DNA from: Saccoglossus kowalevskii
Taxonomy: Eukaryota > Hemichordata > Enteropneusta > Harrimaniidae
Direction of reading: 5' to 3'
Assembly (NCBI RefSeq): GCF_000003605.2
Contig: NW_003129869.1
Location: forward strand, 81,925 to 145,924
Length of the DNA: 64,000 nt
Both the position numbers and the translations under genes were made by a program. Positions within the stretch are counted from its first letter, which is position 1. Every line of letters starts with the position of its first letter. The notes below the pieces were generated by a model. That model did no database searches, was not told the DNA's origin, and saw only the letters and a list, made by a program, of their open reading frames with translations. Below, one piece after another: positions 25,801-40,800 of this stretch.

Positions 25801-28800
25801 TGTTGTGTTGCAGCAAAATAAAAATGTGTTTATATACACAAGCAAACCAGCCTGTATTCTAACCCTCCTTCTAAATACTACATCCCATAGTTAGAAAAAG
25901 AACCAATATTTGGTTTGGGAATAGACTGCCCAGGGGGCATCGACTTATCCTAGCCATTGTACAAGCGCATACAATAGACTGAGGTCAGCTCTCAGTATAC
26001 GTACTGATGGCTGCTTCTCTTATAGACATCTGTTCATACCATCCCCCCATTGCCAAATGTCTTGCTTATACATGAATATTTCCAAATAGCTTTTGTGCAT
26101 TAAATATTTTCATTAAATGCAATTTCACCATTAATTTATGAAATTTTTTTAATTCCTAAAGTTCATTATCAGTCTCCAATATTGCTGTACATGGATTATT
26201 TCATTGTGAAGCTTTATATGATTTTTTATAACACTCATTCCAAAAATCATAAAGTCTCAAATATAAATGCTACACAGTGCTTGTCCCAAAATGGAATTTA
26301 ACTGTTTTTGTGTCATCCAATATATCAAGACAGTTTCAGTCTCCCCCTAGTTTTACACAGCTTCTGGCACCCCCATTGAAATGTTACCACCTATAAAGCT
26401 TGGTCGCCTACAGCCCATTTTCTTTGGCTGATTTTTTAATATTATTCACTTCCATTCCTCATCAATAATGAATACAGGCGGGGTGGGTGTTCAAAGTCTC
26501 TGACTGTTTACTCAGATGAATGAATCCGCGCCCCAAGATACATCCAGCATAGTGGCTGCTTAGAAACCAGTTATAACATAATTACACTACAAACAACAAT
26601 TGCAGCGCCCTATGAAAGTCATTCCTACCCACCAACTCCCTAGGAGTTACATTTTTCAAAAGTTTGTAGATTTTTTTATGATTTCTTTGTTAATTTTGGA
26701 CCCAAATGGCCCTAAACACCTAGCATTGCATACACTACACATCTTGATTTTTTTTTTTAGAAAAAAAGAAGAAAAAAATATGTAGGTTTATTTTGTGAAA
26801 GATTGCAAACAGTTAAAAAGTAAAGTGGAAAGATAAGCAAAAACAACATAAACTTGTCTGTTCTGAGATTCAATCAAAAAACAACAAATACCATGTAAAA
26901 ATGCTATTAGCAAGATTTAGACCATGGAGGTAAAAATATTTTATATAAATATTTTTACCTCCATGTTTAGACAAACTACAAGGCTCTGCATTTATACACA
27001 TGTCAACAAAAACGTGCATAATCTCCCACCCCTGTAAACGGCTAACCACTACAGTAATTTCACAATGATTCACAGATTTCTATTTTTTATAATTTGATGA
27101 CAGTGAATTATAGACACAACCATTCCACGCTACTTGGCTTCCTGTTTATGTCTTTCGCAGTTCAGAGAACGAATCAGCAAAAAGTTTCACATAATAGAAA
27201 AGCCAAATATGGGGTGAACTAAGACAGGAAGCAAGTGCTTTAACCGGATTTTAAGAAAAGGCAAAAAGCGCCTTAAATCAAACAAAGTACCATTCTTCAG
27301 GTTTTGGTACAGCATACCTTGGGTAAAAAGAACGGGCATTTTTGTTTGGATTACTACGGCATTGACAGCTTCTAACCCATCACCAAGATACAAATACTAA
27401 CCAATGAAAAGGGATAATTGCGAACGAGCAGTGAAGCCAATCCCAACATACACATTGCTATGTATTCAAATTAGAATAACAACGGCCGTGGTGCATAGGG
27501 GTCAACCCTATTAACTTCACCAATAGACCATAGTGTACTCAACATAATACGCACCATCTTAGCCATGCCACAAGTTACCAATGTGGGAGGTCTTCTAAAC
27601 CCATGAACAAAATTTAAAAAAAAAATAATAACAATTTTACTTCACATTCTTGACAATCAAAATTCAAATGTAGATCACCATCTCAAAGACCAGAAATGTA
27701 TTTGGTGCGGAAATCAGGTTACTTACAATATGCAAATCAAGTCAGGATTATAGAGACAAAAAACTAATTTATTTTATCCCCCATCACCAAACAAAAGTTC
27801 AAGGACTGAACAGAGGAGAGTTTTAATTTTATAAGTCAAACTGTAGTCAGCCTTGAATCCTAATTAAATGTGCAAGTTAATGAAATAGAAAAATAGAAGA
27901 AAGAAGAAAAAAACAGTTAATTAATGCAAGCAATTTGACCAAAACCATTGTAAGTACTGATGTCTTTGAAACCAGTATTAATTGGATAAAGATGCTCACT
28001 CAGACAGGCAACAATAGAGAAGTGAGTTCATATAAAACCACATATACTGTGTACTCAAATGACCAGACAAAAGGTTGTTTTTTAAATCACGGTGTTCTGA
28101 TACTGATGCAACAACTTTGTTCAATTTCACCTGAACAAAACCGACATAGCCTTGAATTAAGGATATCTATATCAAGCACTGTTATGAATCCTGTCCTTGT
28201 CTAACAAGCACAGGGGATATAGTAATGAGTTGCAAGTTAGAAAATAAGATGCTCCATGATAGTGCCGCAGACACACCGGTAATAACACATTCCTGGCTAT
28301 AAACACAATAGTCACAAAAGAGCAACCACAATAATGCAGTGATGAATTACCGGTAGGCATTAAAAACAAATCTCCTTTTCCTCCTCCTATCGCATATTTG
28401 AAAACTGTGGGTTGAATAATTACTTTATCTTTTTAACAACAATTTAGATAAAAAAAAACATTGGAACGTGTATTAAAACTAAAATATGTAATACACAAAA
28501 TATATGTCACAAGAATAAACCAATATAGTTTGTTTAAAAATCATCAAAAAGTATGTACAGAAAAGAGCATATTTTGAAAAATGAGAATGCAGCAAATCTT
28601 ACCGAAGCATATGCAATAGTTATATTCGGACTGTCATATTTACATTGCCGAGTGTTTATCGAAGGATTCCGCCAAGAGTCACAATCCGTACTCCATCTAG
28701 ATTTATAATCGCAACTGTAATCACACGACGATGATAAAAACATGCTTTCAGCTCGGGTGTTGATACTTTCCATAAACATAAAAATGCCTTGTTTTCCCTT

Positions 28801-31800
28801 TTTTTTCCAGATTACAAGTATTTACGCGTTATGGCGACAGCCCTCAACAGGTTGTTCCATATTGACAAAAGCGATGTCAGAGACATTACCATCAGGAAGA
28901 CACCAATATATACAACCACCCTGTGCTTGGTACATCAGACTGAAGATGATTTACGTCACTACCGATAAATTATGTGCATTAACAAAAGCTTGATATGTGG
29001 ATTTCTAAGCACCGTAACTTAATGTCCATTTGTGTTCTTCAGTAGGTGGTGGGTGGATCAGAATATTCTCGCAGGGAAATGAAGTCTTTTCAAATCAAAG
29101 GTAACATACACAACAGTATCACAGGCAACCAATGGCAGTTCTTCCTGCAATGACAGGCCCAGAGGGAACGCACTCCCCTGATAAACAAATCTTTAACAAA
29201 TGCTTTCGGCCTTCGGGGTTCAGTACCACAGTGTTATGAGTGGGCAGGCACAGACAACATCACTATTGGGGGTCCCTCAAATCAACTACAAGGTGAAATT
29301 CACCAATCGGCTTAAATTAAGTTCAAAATGACGTAAAAAAATATATATACAAAATAACACCACAAATACTGTACTGACTAGTGTGGAAAAAACACATGAA
29401 CAGACTAAAGCAAGGGAGAATTTTCAGCAACCAATCTGCAGAAGATAGTCTCCTTTGTTTGACGCATATAATGTAACCAGATGGTGGAAACAAAGCATGA
29501 ATTGAACACGCACAAAAATACATAGATAAAACAAATGAGAACCAAATAAAGATATACATATACGTTGTGACTATGTAACATAATTTGACTGGGATAAAAC
29601 ACAGTAGGTATATATGACTCCGCCTGCCTGCCTGCCTGCCTGTCTAGATAGCTAGTCATGGGTAATTGGTTACACACAAGGTGAGCATAAACACCTTATT
29701 ATTAATCGTCTGATTTTATTAGAGAATATAAATCAATCAAGATTGAGCAGAAAAACAATAGTAAAAATGTCAAGGAATGAGATGCAGCATCATTTTAGCA
29801 CTGTTCCTTTACTATTGAGAATTGACCACTGAAATTCTGAATACTGTATTAATTAATTAACCTCTATCAGAGCCAGTTAATTTTTGTCATAATTCACCAA
29901 AATATTTATTTTCTTATATTTTAGACAAAATCTGTAGCCATGATACTGATGAACACCGCTAAGGTGAAAATTTCGTCCCAATTAACAATAAAAATCATAA
30001 CAAATGCTGCAAAAAAGTTTTGGCAAGAAAAGTAGTTCGGTTTAAAAGAAAGAGAATACTAAAGATGTGGTTCCTGTACATTGCATTTTATCTTTTTAAA
30101 AGTCCTGCGGGCATAACCATAGGAAGAATATTCAAATAGACCTAAGCTGTCTTTGTCTCCGAGGCAACACTCAGAATTTTTAAGCTCCAATGTTTTCAAT
30201 GAGTAGAAGATTTCACCACTGTATTAATTTCAAAAAATTCAAAATTGCTAAACACAGTAATTAAAGTAATAACTGGAGAGAGTAAAAAAAAAAAAAAATC
30301 AGTTTGTCTATTTTACAAGAATTTAAGAATAAATGATCAACATGAAATGTTTAATTGAAAATCTATAAAAAATAAAAAAAGTATTTAAAAATTAAGAAAG
30401 AGCATTCTGAGAAGGCAATAATGGACTTGGAAGTTGGGGTGGAAAAGTGGAAAAGCGCTAAATTCCACTCTGGTTTTGTCTCTCTGGTATGTGATAGACT
30501 GAGACAAGGTATCCAAGGATTGTATTTTCTTTGTTTTCATTCAGTACCAACATCAACCATAAACAAAGCCATTACTGTTGATCTAGCTGTCCCAAGTATG
30601 CCACCAACTAGAAAAATATTCGACGTTTTTTGGCCATGACAAAAATGAATTTAATTTAGATTGGTAAATTCTCGAGAGAAAAAAAAAAGGACGGGCAATA
30701 ACGCATGACCTGTATACTAAGTGTGGTGCATGCATGATCTCTCACAGGACAACACTCAACTCTGAATCAAGTAATGCTTTCAAGCACAAATGAAAGAGTA
30801 TTTCTGTTCATTCACTTCCGGAAAACTTATTTTCAGGCATCACAAATGTCATTTCTGCTTGAAGAAATAAACACAGGTATCGTATTATTGCCCCCTCCCC
30901 CAATTCCCTTTCACCCAATTATTTATTTATTTGTTTATGTGTTTGCAATTATTTCCTCTTCCTCTTGCTTGTTTTCAGGGTTTGTTTTTCCTTTTTGGGC
31001 GGAATCTTCAGAAAAGGTTCATTGATCATGTTGATAACAGAACAGTCGCATACATAATGTAAATGTCATATATATCAGAGATGGGTTATTTCACAATAAT
31101 AATTCATATAATAAAGGCATTATTTTCAATTGAAATCAACTATTGCACAATTTAACATTTGTTTGAATTTTGATTTGGGGTTAATATACTACCAAAAGGG
31201 TTACATTACTTGTATTTTACTCAAAATGCCAAAATTTATCAATTGAAGACAGTCACCGAAGATTACAGAATATTTTAAAAAGATAAATGAGTGAGAAGGA
31301 GGATGGGGTCATGCAGAAACTAATTTTAATTTAAAAAAAAATACTTGATGACGATAAAATTCTGGGTTCAGCTATTAAGGGCACATGTTATTCAATTTAT
31401 TATTGTTTGTATTAAGCAACATAAATGATTGCCAGAAATCAGCTTTATGTTTGTTTTATTAATACAACTCAAAATAAAATTCTCTTTTTAACATCTACTA
31501 TTAGAGAGTTTAAGATTTGCGTACGTAACGGGAACGTAACGTGATGTTCTAATTGCGTTTGCGTTACGTTCTTGGGTGTCAGAAAACGATTAAGTACAAG
31601 CGCCCACAACGGGAACGTAACTGAAACCAGAACCATGTCAATCCGTCTCTCATTGGGCAAAATAACTACCTAATAAAATTTGTTATGTCATTTCACGTCC
31701 GGAGTCAGAATTAGTAGTTAGTTCACAGACATTTGACATAGCTACCACTATTTCCATCCACTCTGCTGAGATCCTAGGCCTGTTTGCCGAATCCTCTTTC

Positions 31801-34800
31801 AGCAGATCAATGTCATGCGTTTTCAGTGGTTATAAATATCAGCTAAAATGCATCCAATATTTCTTATTTCATCATAAATATTCAAAAACACTCTAATATA
31901 AAACGTTTTATCAATGTCAGTGAAAATTATTCAAAATTNNNNNNNNNNNNNNNNNNNNNNNNNNNNNNNNNNNNNNNNNNNNNNNNNNNNNNNNNNNNNN
32001 NNNNNNNNNNNNNNNCAATGTCAGTGAAAATTATTCAAAATTGACAACGAGAAAAGCTCTCGGAAATCAACTACGAGTCAGTCACCTTGACCACGTTCAA
32101 AACGACTGCCGAACAACCGGGCAACCGCGGACGTCATTGGTTCGTGCGGAGGTCATGCACAAAGCAGTGACGTGTCCGTTCTTGTTCCGTTCTCGTATGC
32201 GCATCTTAATGTCTCTATCTACTACTTGTTCTCTACAAGCACTCAAAAAAACTGTTGCATCTCAGCAAGACTATAATTGCCCTGGCAACGATGACGACGT
32301 TGAGCTGCAGGGCAAAGAGATTCTCCCAAAGCTGCAACAAAAGTTTCACCTATTTGTTGATAATTTAATAAGACTAAAAATAGGATTGAGCACTGGGTTG
32401 CCTGACCCTCCATCCCGTTTTATAATAAAAACCCAGGGCCCAGACAAACTTTAACTCAATTTCATTCATTGGGTCTGCAAGCTACAATGCTTTCAGACAT
32501 AATCTTCCCTGAATGGATATATACCTGACAAATCGGAGTTTAGGACAACCTAGAATTGGTTTATAATTTGTTGTAATACCCCAACTGCAGGCTAATGCAG
32601 ACAAAAAAAGAAGTAAATTGGCGCTGGGGGGCGGAAGGGCCTACTGAGTAAGGAGGTTATTAAGGTTCATATCCATGGGCCATTAACCTTTGATTTAGTC
32701 TCTTTGACCACATATCCGCTGTGACTTAGTTTAAATTTCATAATTCAGTTTTCAAACTGAATGATGCCCAAACAACTTTGGTGGGAGAATAGATGGTGTG
32801 ATAAACCAATGACATCCATAATTGCGGTTTTGCACAACACAATGTTACCATGGAAAAGATTCAAATTGGTAGATCTTTATATATTTGTCAGACAAAATAA
32901 AACACTTGTGGAAAACTCAATCATTTCACAAGATTGAACATTTTGGGGCTCAGTGATATGCAGAACGGGAATAACGATAAAGAATCTCACAGCTCGCTAA
33001 TGAATTTGGGTTAAACTTTAAACGAAAATATTTGAGGTGTAGGATAAAGTTAAATTGAACGGTAGTCTGTTGAAAAGTACATATAAAATATCCAAACAAT
33101 CGAGCTGGTGGTTTCCAAAAGATGTCAAAAATAGTTTTCTACCACAAATATTGACAAAAATTAGATAATTGAAGTTATAACAAAATGAACAGGTCTGAGA
33201 GAGAGAGAACGACCAAATCAACATTACTAGTGTGTAAAAACACATACAGCTGATAGTCGTTAAGTAGAAGCTAAATGACGATGACGGACTACCAGTAAAG
33301 TGAATAGCTCTGTTCTTTCAACAGTAGAGCAAAAAAAAAAGTTGCACCTTAAAAACTGGGCTGACTCACCCACAGAAATAATAGATTTTTCCAATATTCC
33401 GCAGGTCAACAGATCAAAATCATATAATGCACAGTGTGGTATGACAGATTTTTAATAAACAGTTGGCAATTTTTAACATAATATTCAGTAACTGTTGCAA
33501 ATTAATAATATTTTCAGGCTAAAAGATTTTATGAACATAACTTTCTTTCATAAAATTTATAGTCATACCGGGTAGTTTTTTTTTATATATATATATTTCT
33601 TGATTTTTTTTTAACAAAATTATTGTAAATTAACAAAATTAACAAATTAATAAAATTATTGGAAATTTTGTTAACAAGAAATGTAATTACATTAGAATAA
33701 TTTTATTTCTTGATTTTTAAGATAAATTTTAACCTTCTCAAAAGACACAGAATGGTCTTGGTGATGCAAACTGAGGACATCAGCAACATAGCCACAAAAC
33801 ATGAAATAGACATCATTGACGGAAAAAAATATTTACCACTTTTCGACAAAAATGTTTAATAAACAAAATCATTAATCATTTGATAAGTATTGAAAAAGTT
33901 CACAAATTTACATGCCAGTGCAACACATTTATAAATTATTTGTCTGGATATTATTTTTGTGGTATGCTTGGCGGCACTAGTGAACAATGTTGGCCATTCG
34001 CATATCGACCCAGGGTACACTCAAACACATATTTTCTTGTTTGCACTACATGACTAGCATGAATATCTCTCACGGTCGTCAAACTAAAGGCAATATCAAA
34101 GTGGGTAAAAAAAAAACCGGCATAACATTCATAACAGTTCTTTGTTCGATGTTGACACATGTATAAACAGACGGCGTGTGTATGGCTGCCATATTGATCT
34201 CACAAACCATTTCATGCAAGTACTGTGAAATACTTTAATTTCGCTGGAATTAATTTTCGCTAAAAAGGCTTTTTGTATGGAATTTATTTTCACTGATTTT
34301 TGATGAGTTTAATGTAAAGTATAGGAAAAAAGTATATTCACTGGATTTTATTTTCACGGAGTCTTCCCTTCAGCGGAAATAGCGAAAATAAATTCCAAGC
34401 GAAAATAAAGTATTCTACAGTACATGCCCTCTTGTCATTATTCACATTTGAGAATATTTTAAAATATCACCAAATTTGTTTCAACTTCTTAAAAATATAG
34501 AAATAGAATTTTTGTTCTAGGTCTATAATTCTCAATATAATTTCAAACTACATTTATGCATGAAAAAATAAAAAAAAATTGTTTAAACTTTGCACAGAAG
34601 GTGCACCCATTGGCAAACATCACCAGCATATAACAAACATTTTGATAAGTACACCTCTTCAAAATACCGATATGAAGGCAAAAGGTAGCATCAGTCTAAA
34701 AACAATTATATATAATACCACAAATCATATAATTTGAAAATGAAATTTTTTTGACTACGACACATAAATTTCAGAATATTAATATTATGAATCAAATGAG

Positions 34801-37800
34801 GAATGATCTGTGATAATTTCTGTTCCACAAGTCAGGCATGCGCAATGCATTATGGAATTTCATGACAAATGCATGTACTTGAGATTGAGATTGAGATCAA
34901 AAATTATAATTAGGTGCAAATTTTAAATACAATCAGTAGACTAATTTAATTAAACACTAAATAAATAATTTCCAAAAAGCACTTTAAAATGAACATCTAC
35001 ATGAATGTACTAATTTATAGAATCAATTTTTATGCTGGATCATTGAAATATTTTGACTGTAACATAAACACTGTTGTTGCACTACTAATAGAGTTAATGT
35101 GGTACTCCGGAGTATGGGATACCGTAATGTGGTAGACTCTAAAAAGTATGGCAAGTGTCAGATGATTACCTGATAGGACAAAAAGAAAATGAAGACATCT
35201 ACAAACACAATAATATGAGATACTCAATACATTGTAAATTTTCTAAAATTTTGATATGAGACACCATCAACTGATAACACAACACCACTAACACTTATCA
35301 CAAGCAGATGCAGGAAAAACGAAATTTCTCGGAGGTGAGACAAACATTTTAACAAAACTGGACAAGCCCGATTTGTCATATATTAAGGTGTAAAAGACTT
35401 CATAGAATATCAAACCTTTGTCACGTCAACTGATCTTATTTCAGGTATGTCACTTTCTCTATTGTACAAGGTTACTAAAAGTGGATTTGTTTCCCTCCAA
35501 GCAGTGAAATGATCATCCTGGTCTCGGAGACTCATCAATCAATCATTGTAAACTTCTGACCAATGACTGAACACCAAAATAATTGAAGATTAACCCAAAA
35601 GCATCATCAACAAAATGCAACCAATCAGCAGAGGTACAGGGTGTCACCTGACTACTACATGTAAGAGACCTCACCACCATATCTACAATGGCATGGCACA
35701 ACCAAACACACCACATCCCACAATTTTCACACTTCTTTTATTTGGGATTTGAAATGGAAACTAATAGGGCTGACACACAATCCCCTAAAAGTCATATTTT
35801 TCTTACAATTTAGAGTGATATTTTTTTTTTTTTAGATTTTGAAGATAAAACATTTTTGGAAAAATTATTTCTCGTCAATACACTTTAACAGTGATGTAGA
35901 AATGTTCTCATTCTTGAACTTGAATAATTATCTCCTATTATAAAACCATAACATTATTGTGTCATTCTAAATATGCACTTTAAATTTTTCATCACTATTA
36001 AAAACTTGACATTCTCTATTAACTGCTGATTTACATTCTCAATTTGACGATTTCTCTATTAACTGCAGGTTAACTGCCGATTTTTCCAGTTGTATAAATG
36101 CATGTATACACATACATTTGAAATCATATCTAACAATCAAGCAGATGACCCCATAAATGCTCTAATTATGTATTAAAATAACACAAAAAAGAACTTAACA
36201 TTTCATTTCACAATAAATAATAAACTAATATATCAAAACTACCATATTTGTTCTATAAGAGGCGCATCTTCAATAAGAGCATTTTCGCACACATATAATC
36301 TGTAGTTTTTGGTATTTTTAGTATACAGTTAAATCAGTGCTAATATAATCTGGCGTCTCATACCTACATGACTAAAGTAGACATAAATCCAGCTGAAATA
36401 AAGTAATCAACAGTAAGTTCTAAACCATCAGTAATTCACCAGAAACCAGTACTGGTACATCATGTTTTTTTTTTTTATTTCTAAATATTGAAAAACATTT
36501 ATCATAAGTTGTCAGGTAATGTAAACTTAGTAGTAGTGAACTTTTGTGTGCCAGATATTTTTGCTGCCCAAAATTCAGCACAAATATTTTCACATTTTGT
36601 GAAAAAGTCACTAAATTTCGTCATCATGTTGGACTGTACAAATAGTTTCAAATATTACTTTTAGTTTTCTTTTCAGAATCATTTCGCAGATGGTGACAAA
36701 AGTTGACAAGATGCTCAAAGGCCTAAAAGCCACTCAAATGTTAGTAAATTGCTACAAAATTATAGAAATTTTCTTCAAATTAATGAAAATGTGTCTCTCA
36801 TAAAATAATATTACAGTAAAATTGAGATATATGATGAATGTGAAAGGAAACTGTGATGATTTCTGTGCATATCATGCAGCGGTTGTCTAGTGGGGAAACA
36901 ACTCTGAAAAACTGGTTGTCAATGTAAAAAAAGCCTTTCTCAAAATATACCTGAATTGGTGACAGTTTTGCAAGAATCTAGATTTTCAAAAAACTGTGAA
37001 TAATGCACATCTTAAGAAGAGAAAGCACTTACAATGTCAGCTTCATTTAGATCCTAAATAAAGTTACAGTTATAACAAGCAGTCATGAAGTTGATATCGG
37101 TGAGAGTCTTGGCACATTACAGTCAGGTAGTCTGCCAGTCGGCAGCATTTCAATGAAATGTTGTCGCAGTTCAAATGCAAACACTCCGAGGGGTATTGAC
37201 ACAATAAGGTCAAACCCGTTTTTTTTTTTCCCTCTTGTTGCTCTCTTGCTGTTAGTCAAGCAAAGCACACAGTGTCCGGCGCACTTTTTTTTTAACCCGA
37301 CGCTTCGCAAAGCTGCCTTTTTAACAGGGCAACAACCATTCACTTTCTGATGGAGTAATATTGACACTACGGATCTAAGAGCGACAAATTTGTTGTCTGA
37401 CAAAACAATTCAGAGAGAGGTGCCCCAACTGAGCGGGCATTTTGAAAGGGTTGTTATGTTATGACTAGTGAGTGAGTGGCTGGGAAAAGTCGCTACCGAG
37501 GAGCAAACCTTGAATAATAGGGTCAAAGGAACGCTAGCGGAGAGGCTTACGTATGGCTGATTGATACATTTAGATTGGATGGAGTGTAATGGGCAAGATA
37601 TTTTCCACAGTAGCCCAAGACCACACTCATCTCAACGCAATATAATACACTCAACGTCCATTCAAGTAGACAGATCAAGAATGCTTGAAAAAATAGCGTC
37701 ACTTTGTTTACAAAACTTAAAATTCAGGTTTCAGCGGCAACCGCTTTCATATAATCTATAAGTGTTAATAGACTAGCCTTGTGAACAGCACTTAAGCAAA

Positions 37801-40800
37801 AAAAAAAGAAAGAAAAAAAAATGTGCATTTTGCAAAAACAAATTACAGAAATGTTTGCAAAGACATAATTTTTTTTTTTTTTTTTTTTTACCAAGCAAAA
37901 TTGTTTTTTTTGAGAGCCTTGATTTTTTTCAACAATATTTTAAGATTTTTTTGGCTTATATTGCTAAATGTTTTTTCTAGTTTCTGCAAAAACATTGTTT
38001 TTAAAAAAAAATAACACCTCAGGACAAGAAACAATCCTACTTTTAAACTTCGTGAATTTTTAGAAATAAAAAGCATGATTAAATGATGTAAAAAGTTAAC
38101 ATGATGAATTTTCATTTTAAAAAAATATCAAAAAATATAGAAAGCACAACTTAATTACAAAAACCATACATAATAAGATGAACACAATGTGTAATACTGA
38201 TTGATGGTAAGAAAAAATAATGAAGATTTGAACATTAATTGGATGCCGATCCCCATCAGCCTCCAAGTCATTCCTCCATGATCCTAACAATAAGTCGTAT
38301 TTCCTGTTGATTTTAAAAGGTTAATTTTCGAAATTGACACATAAAAAATTTAATATCATTTTTTGTCTTCTCATTTTGGACTAGAATTAAGACTTTACTA
38401 GTAAATTCAATATAAAAATTTGTAATTATTTTTTTTTTGTCTCCAATGTATTGAATAATATCAATTCACCATTTTTACCATCAGACTTGCTTGCCCGAAT
38501 ATTTCTACTCTTTTTTTCTAATATTATTTCTGGAAATGAAGCCTAATTTTGGAGCCAACAGACAAAATTTGAGTCAATTTTCAGTTTTTACTCAAAAAAA
38601 TTAGTTATTTTTGTCCCAATCTTCTGAAGGAAAGTGCAGACTAACGGTATAAACAGGACTATTTTGTGAATTTGTGATGAAAAGAAGGAATTCATCATGA
38701 AAAGGTTAAAATGTGCAAAATGTTGAATGGGAGCTATAGCCAATGGAAAAGTAGTACCGAAAGGTTGAAAATTAACAGAGAAATTGCACAAAAACACATG
38801 AAAAAAATGAAAAATGATGGTGTTGAATGGGTTAATGTTATTAGTTTTCATGAATAAGAACATTTTTTTATATTTTCATGAAACCAAACTTGATGCCCAG
38901 AAAGTTCACAATCAAATCTACCAGTACTGTAATATCTGTATTACCGGGTAGAAGCCGCATCCCTGATAGAAGTCGCACCCATTCTTTTTGAACAATTTGT
39001 AACCAAAAATTCATCATTTCTCATATGTGTGAATGTTCTAATAGAAGCCACATCCCCTCTGATGCATTGTACAATTTCAATAGAAGTCGTGGCTTTTAAT
39101 ACAGATTTTACAATACATATAATTTGTTCCAAATTTTAAAAAAAAATTCATATGAACAAATTTTCAAAATTTTTGTTATAGCTCACAGATTGTACAAATT
39201 AGTTTTCAATTGGGAGAAAAAATTGGGTAAACAAATTGGAATTTAGGGTGGCCATAGTTTAAAATTGAGGTTATGCATTTACTGTAATTTGTTCACATTA
39301 TATTGCAATGGATTATTAAAAATTACAGAATTCTATTTTATTCCACTACCATACTGAAATTAATTTTTGTTGTGACTTCAGTCCAAACTATTTTTTTTTT
39401 AATTTAAAAAAAGGCATATTTTTGATATGGTCTGACATGAACTTAAGTTTATCCCAATTTTGTTATTCACGTTTAACACCTTTTATCATCAATAAAGAAG
39501 AAGAAAAAAATCATCTCAACAAAAGAATGTTTCCTGTAATAGGCTGTGAAGAGAATGCCTGTGATTGCTGCAAGGGACAGAACGAGGCAGGAAGGCAAAA
39601 GAATGGAAACATTTCCAGATTGAATGAAAAGAGCCACATATGCCACACAGAAAAGGATGGCAAGCAGCGAAATAACTCGCCTTTAAACACAACAGGCAAA
39701 GGTACTGAATACAGGCACAATTGCAAACGTAAACTCGCATACAATGAGGAAATTACAAAAAAACTCACGGCGGACATAGAAAGCCTCAGCTGTGGTTCCC
39801 CACATCTGAAAGTCACCAAATTAGATTAATTTCAAGGACCCAACTGTGTCCATTCCACGGAGTTGCCTTCGGGTCTATCGCTTTTACGAAAGACAAGAGA
39901 TGTCAGTATTGCAACGAAAGAGTAATATGTAAAGTAAAAGCCAGTTCATCATTTGGAAATTTTTGAGTGGCCTACGACAGGCCACTTGTATTTGATATTC
40001 AGGATTTCCTGAAGTCCAACAAAATAATCCAGTTTTTAAATAATCTCCATCGGACCCCGTGAAAAAATTGACTGCCTCCAAGACATATGAATTTAGTTAA
40101 GATGAAGAACAGAGTTAATTTCAATAACAGAGTGGAGCCGCTATCAAAAGATCATGAACATATTCAACAACTGCTCGGAAATGAACCATCTAGCCTAAAA
40201 ATAAAACAACATCTGCTAATACCGGTTTACTGTTATTCTGATGGAAAGAAAAAACTAACAAGTTCAAAATCGTGCATCAGAGAAATGACGCGTGAAAACC
40301 AAGGCCCTAAATGGGTAACGAAGCACGAGATATGCACTTTAAAGTGAAGCCGCTTATAACTACTACCCATGTCACCTTTGTTAAGCCATGCACACACTGA
40401 CACCACAAGGGTGATTTTCCTTTCTCCCAGTGGAGCAAAAACTGTTGACAACCGTGGGTGCCCTTAAATAACCTCATCCACAAACAGCATGTGCAAATGC
40501 ATCCAAATCTATTTCTCGTTCCCATCAATGCAAAAAAAAACATTTTCAAAACAACATATTCCATAGTTGCCTCAAATGTTATCCAACCTAAACTGCAAAA
40601 TTTTTAACTGAACTGAACCACCTTGACAACATTTTTTTTAACTAGCTGTAACTGCTGAGCACAGACACAACATTGAATTATAATAAAGTGATAAATTTAA
40701 CTGAAACAACACCACAATCAAATTTATGTGATAAACAAAAATATGAAACATACGTTTTAGTTTTTTATATTCCCATCTTTGTGGGGGACATCTAACCAAT

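Noticed and set aside
32041-32454. 137-codon plus-strand frame next to the gap
   Set aside because: It runs across the right end of the hAT-like element into flanking DNA, so it is a chance composite.
39422-39829. 135-codon plus-strand frame in a complex island
   Set aside because: No recognisable domain, no splice signals; more likely part of a non-coding conserved-type island.
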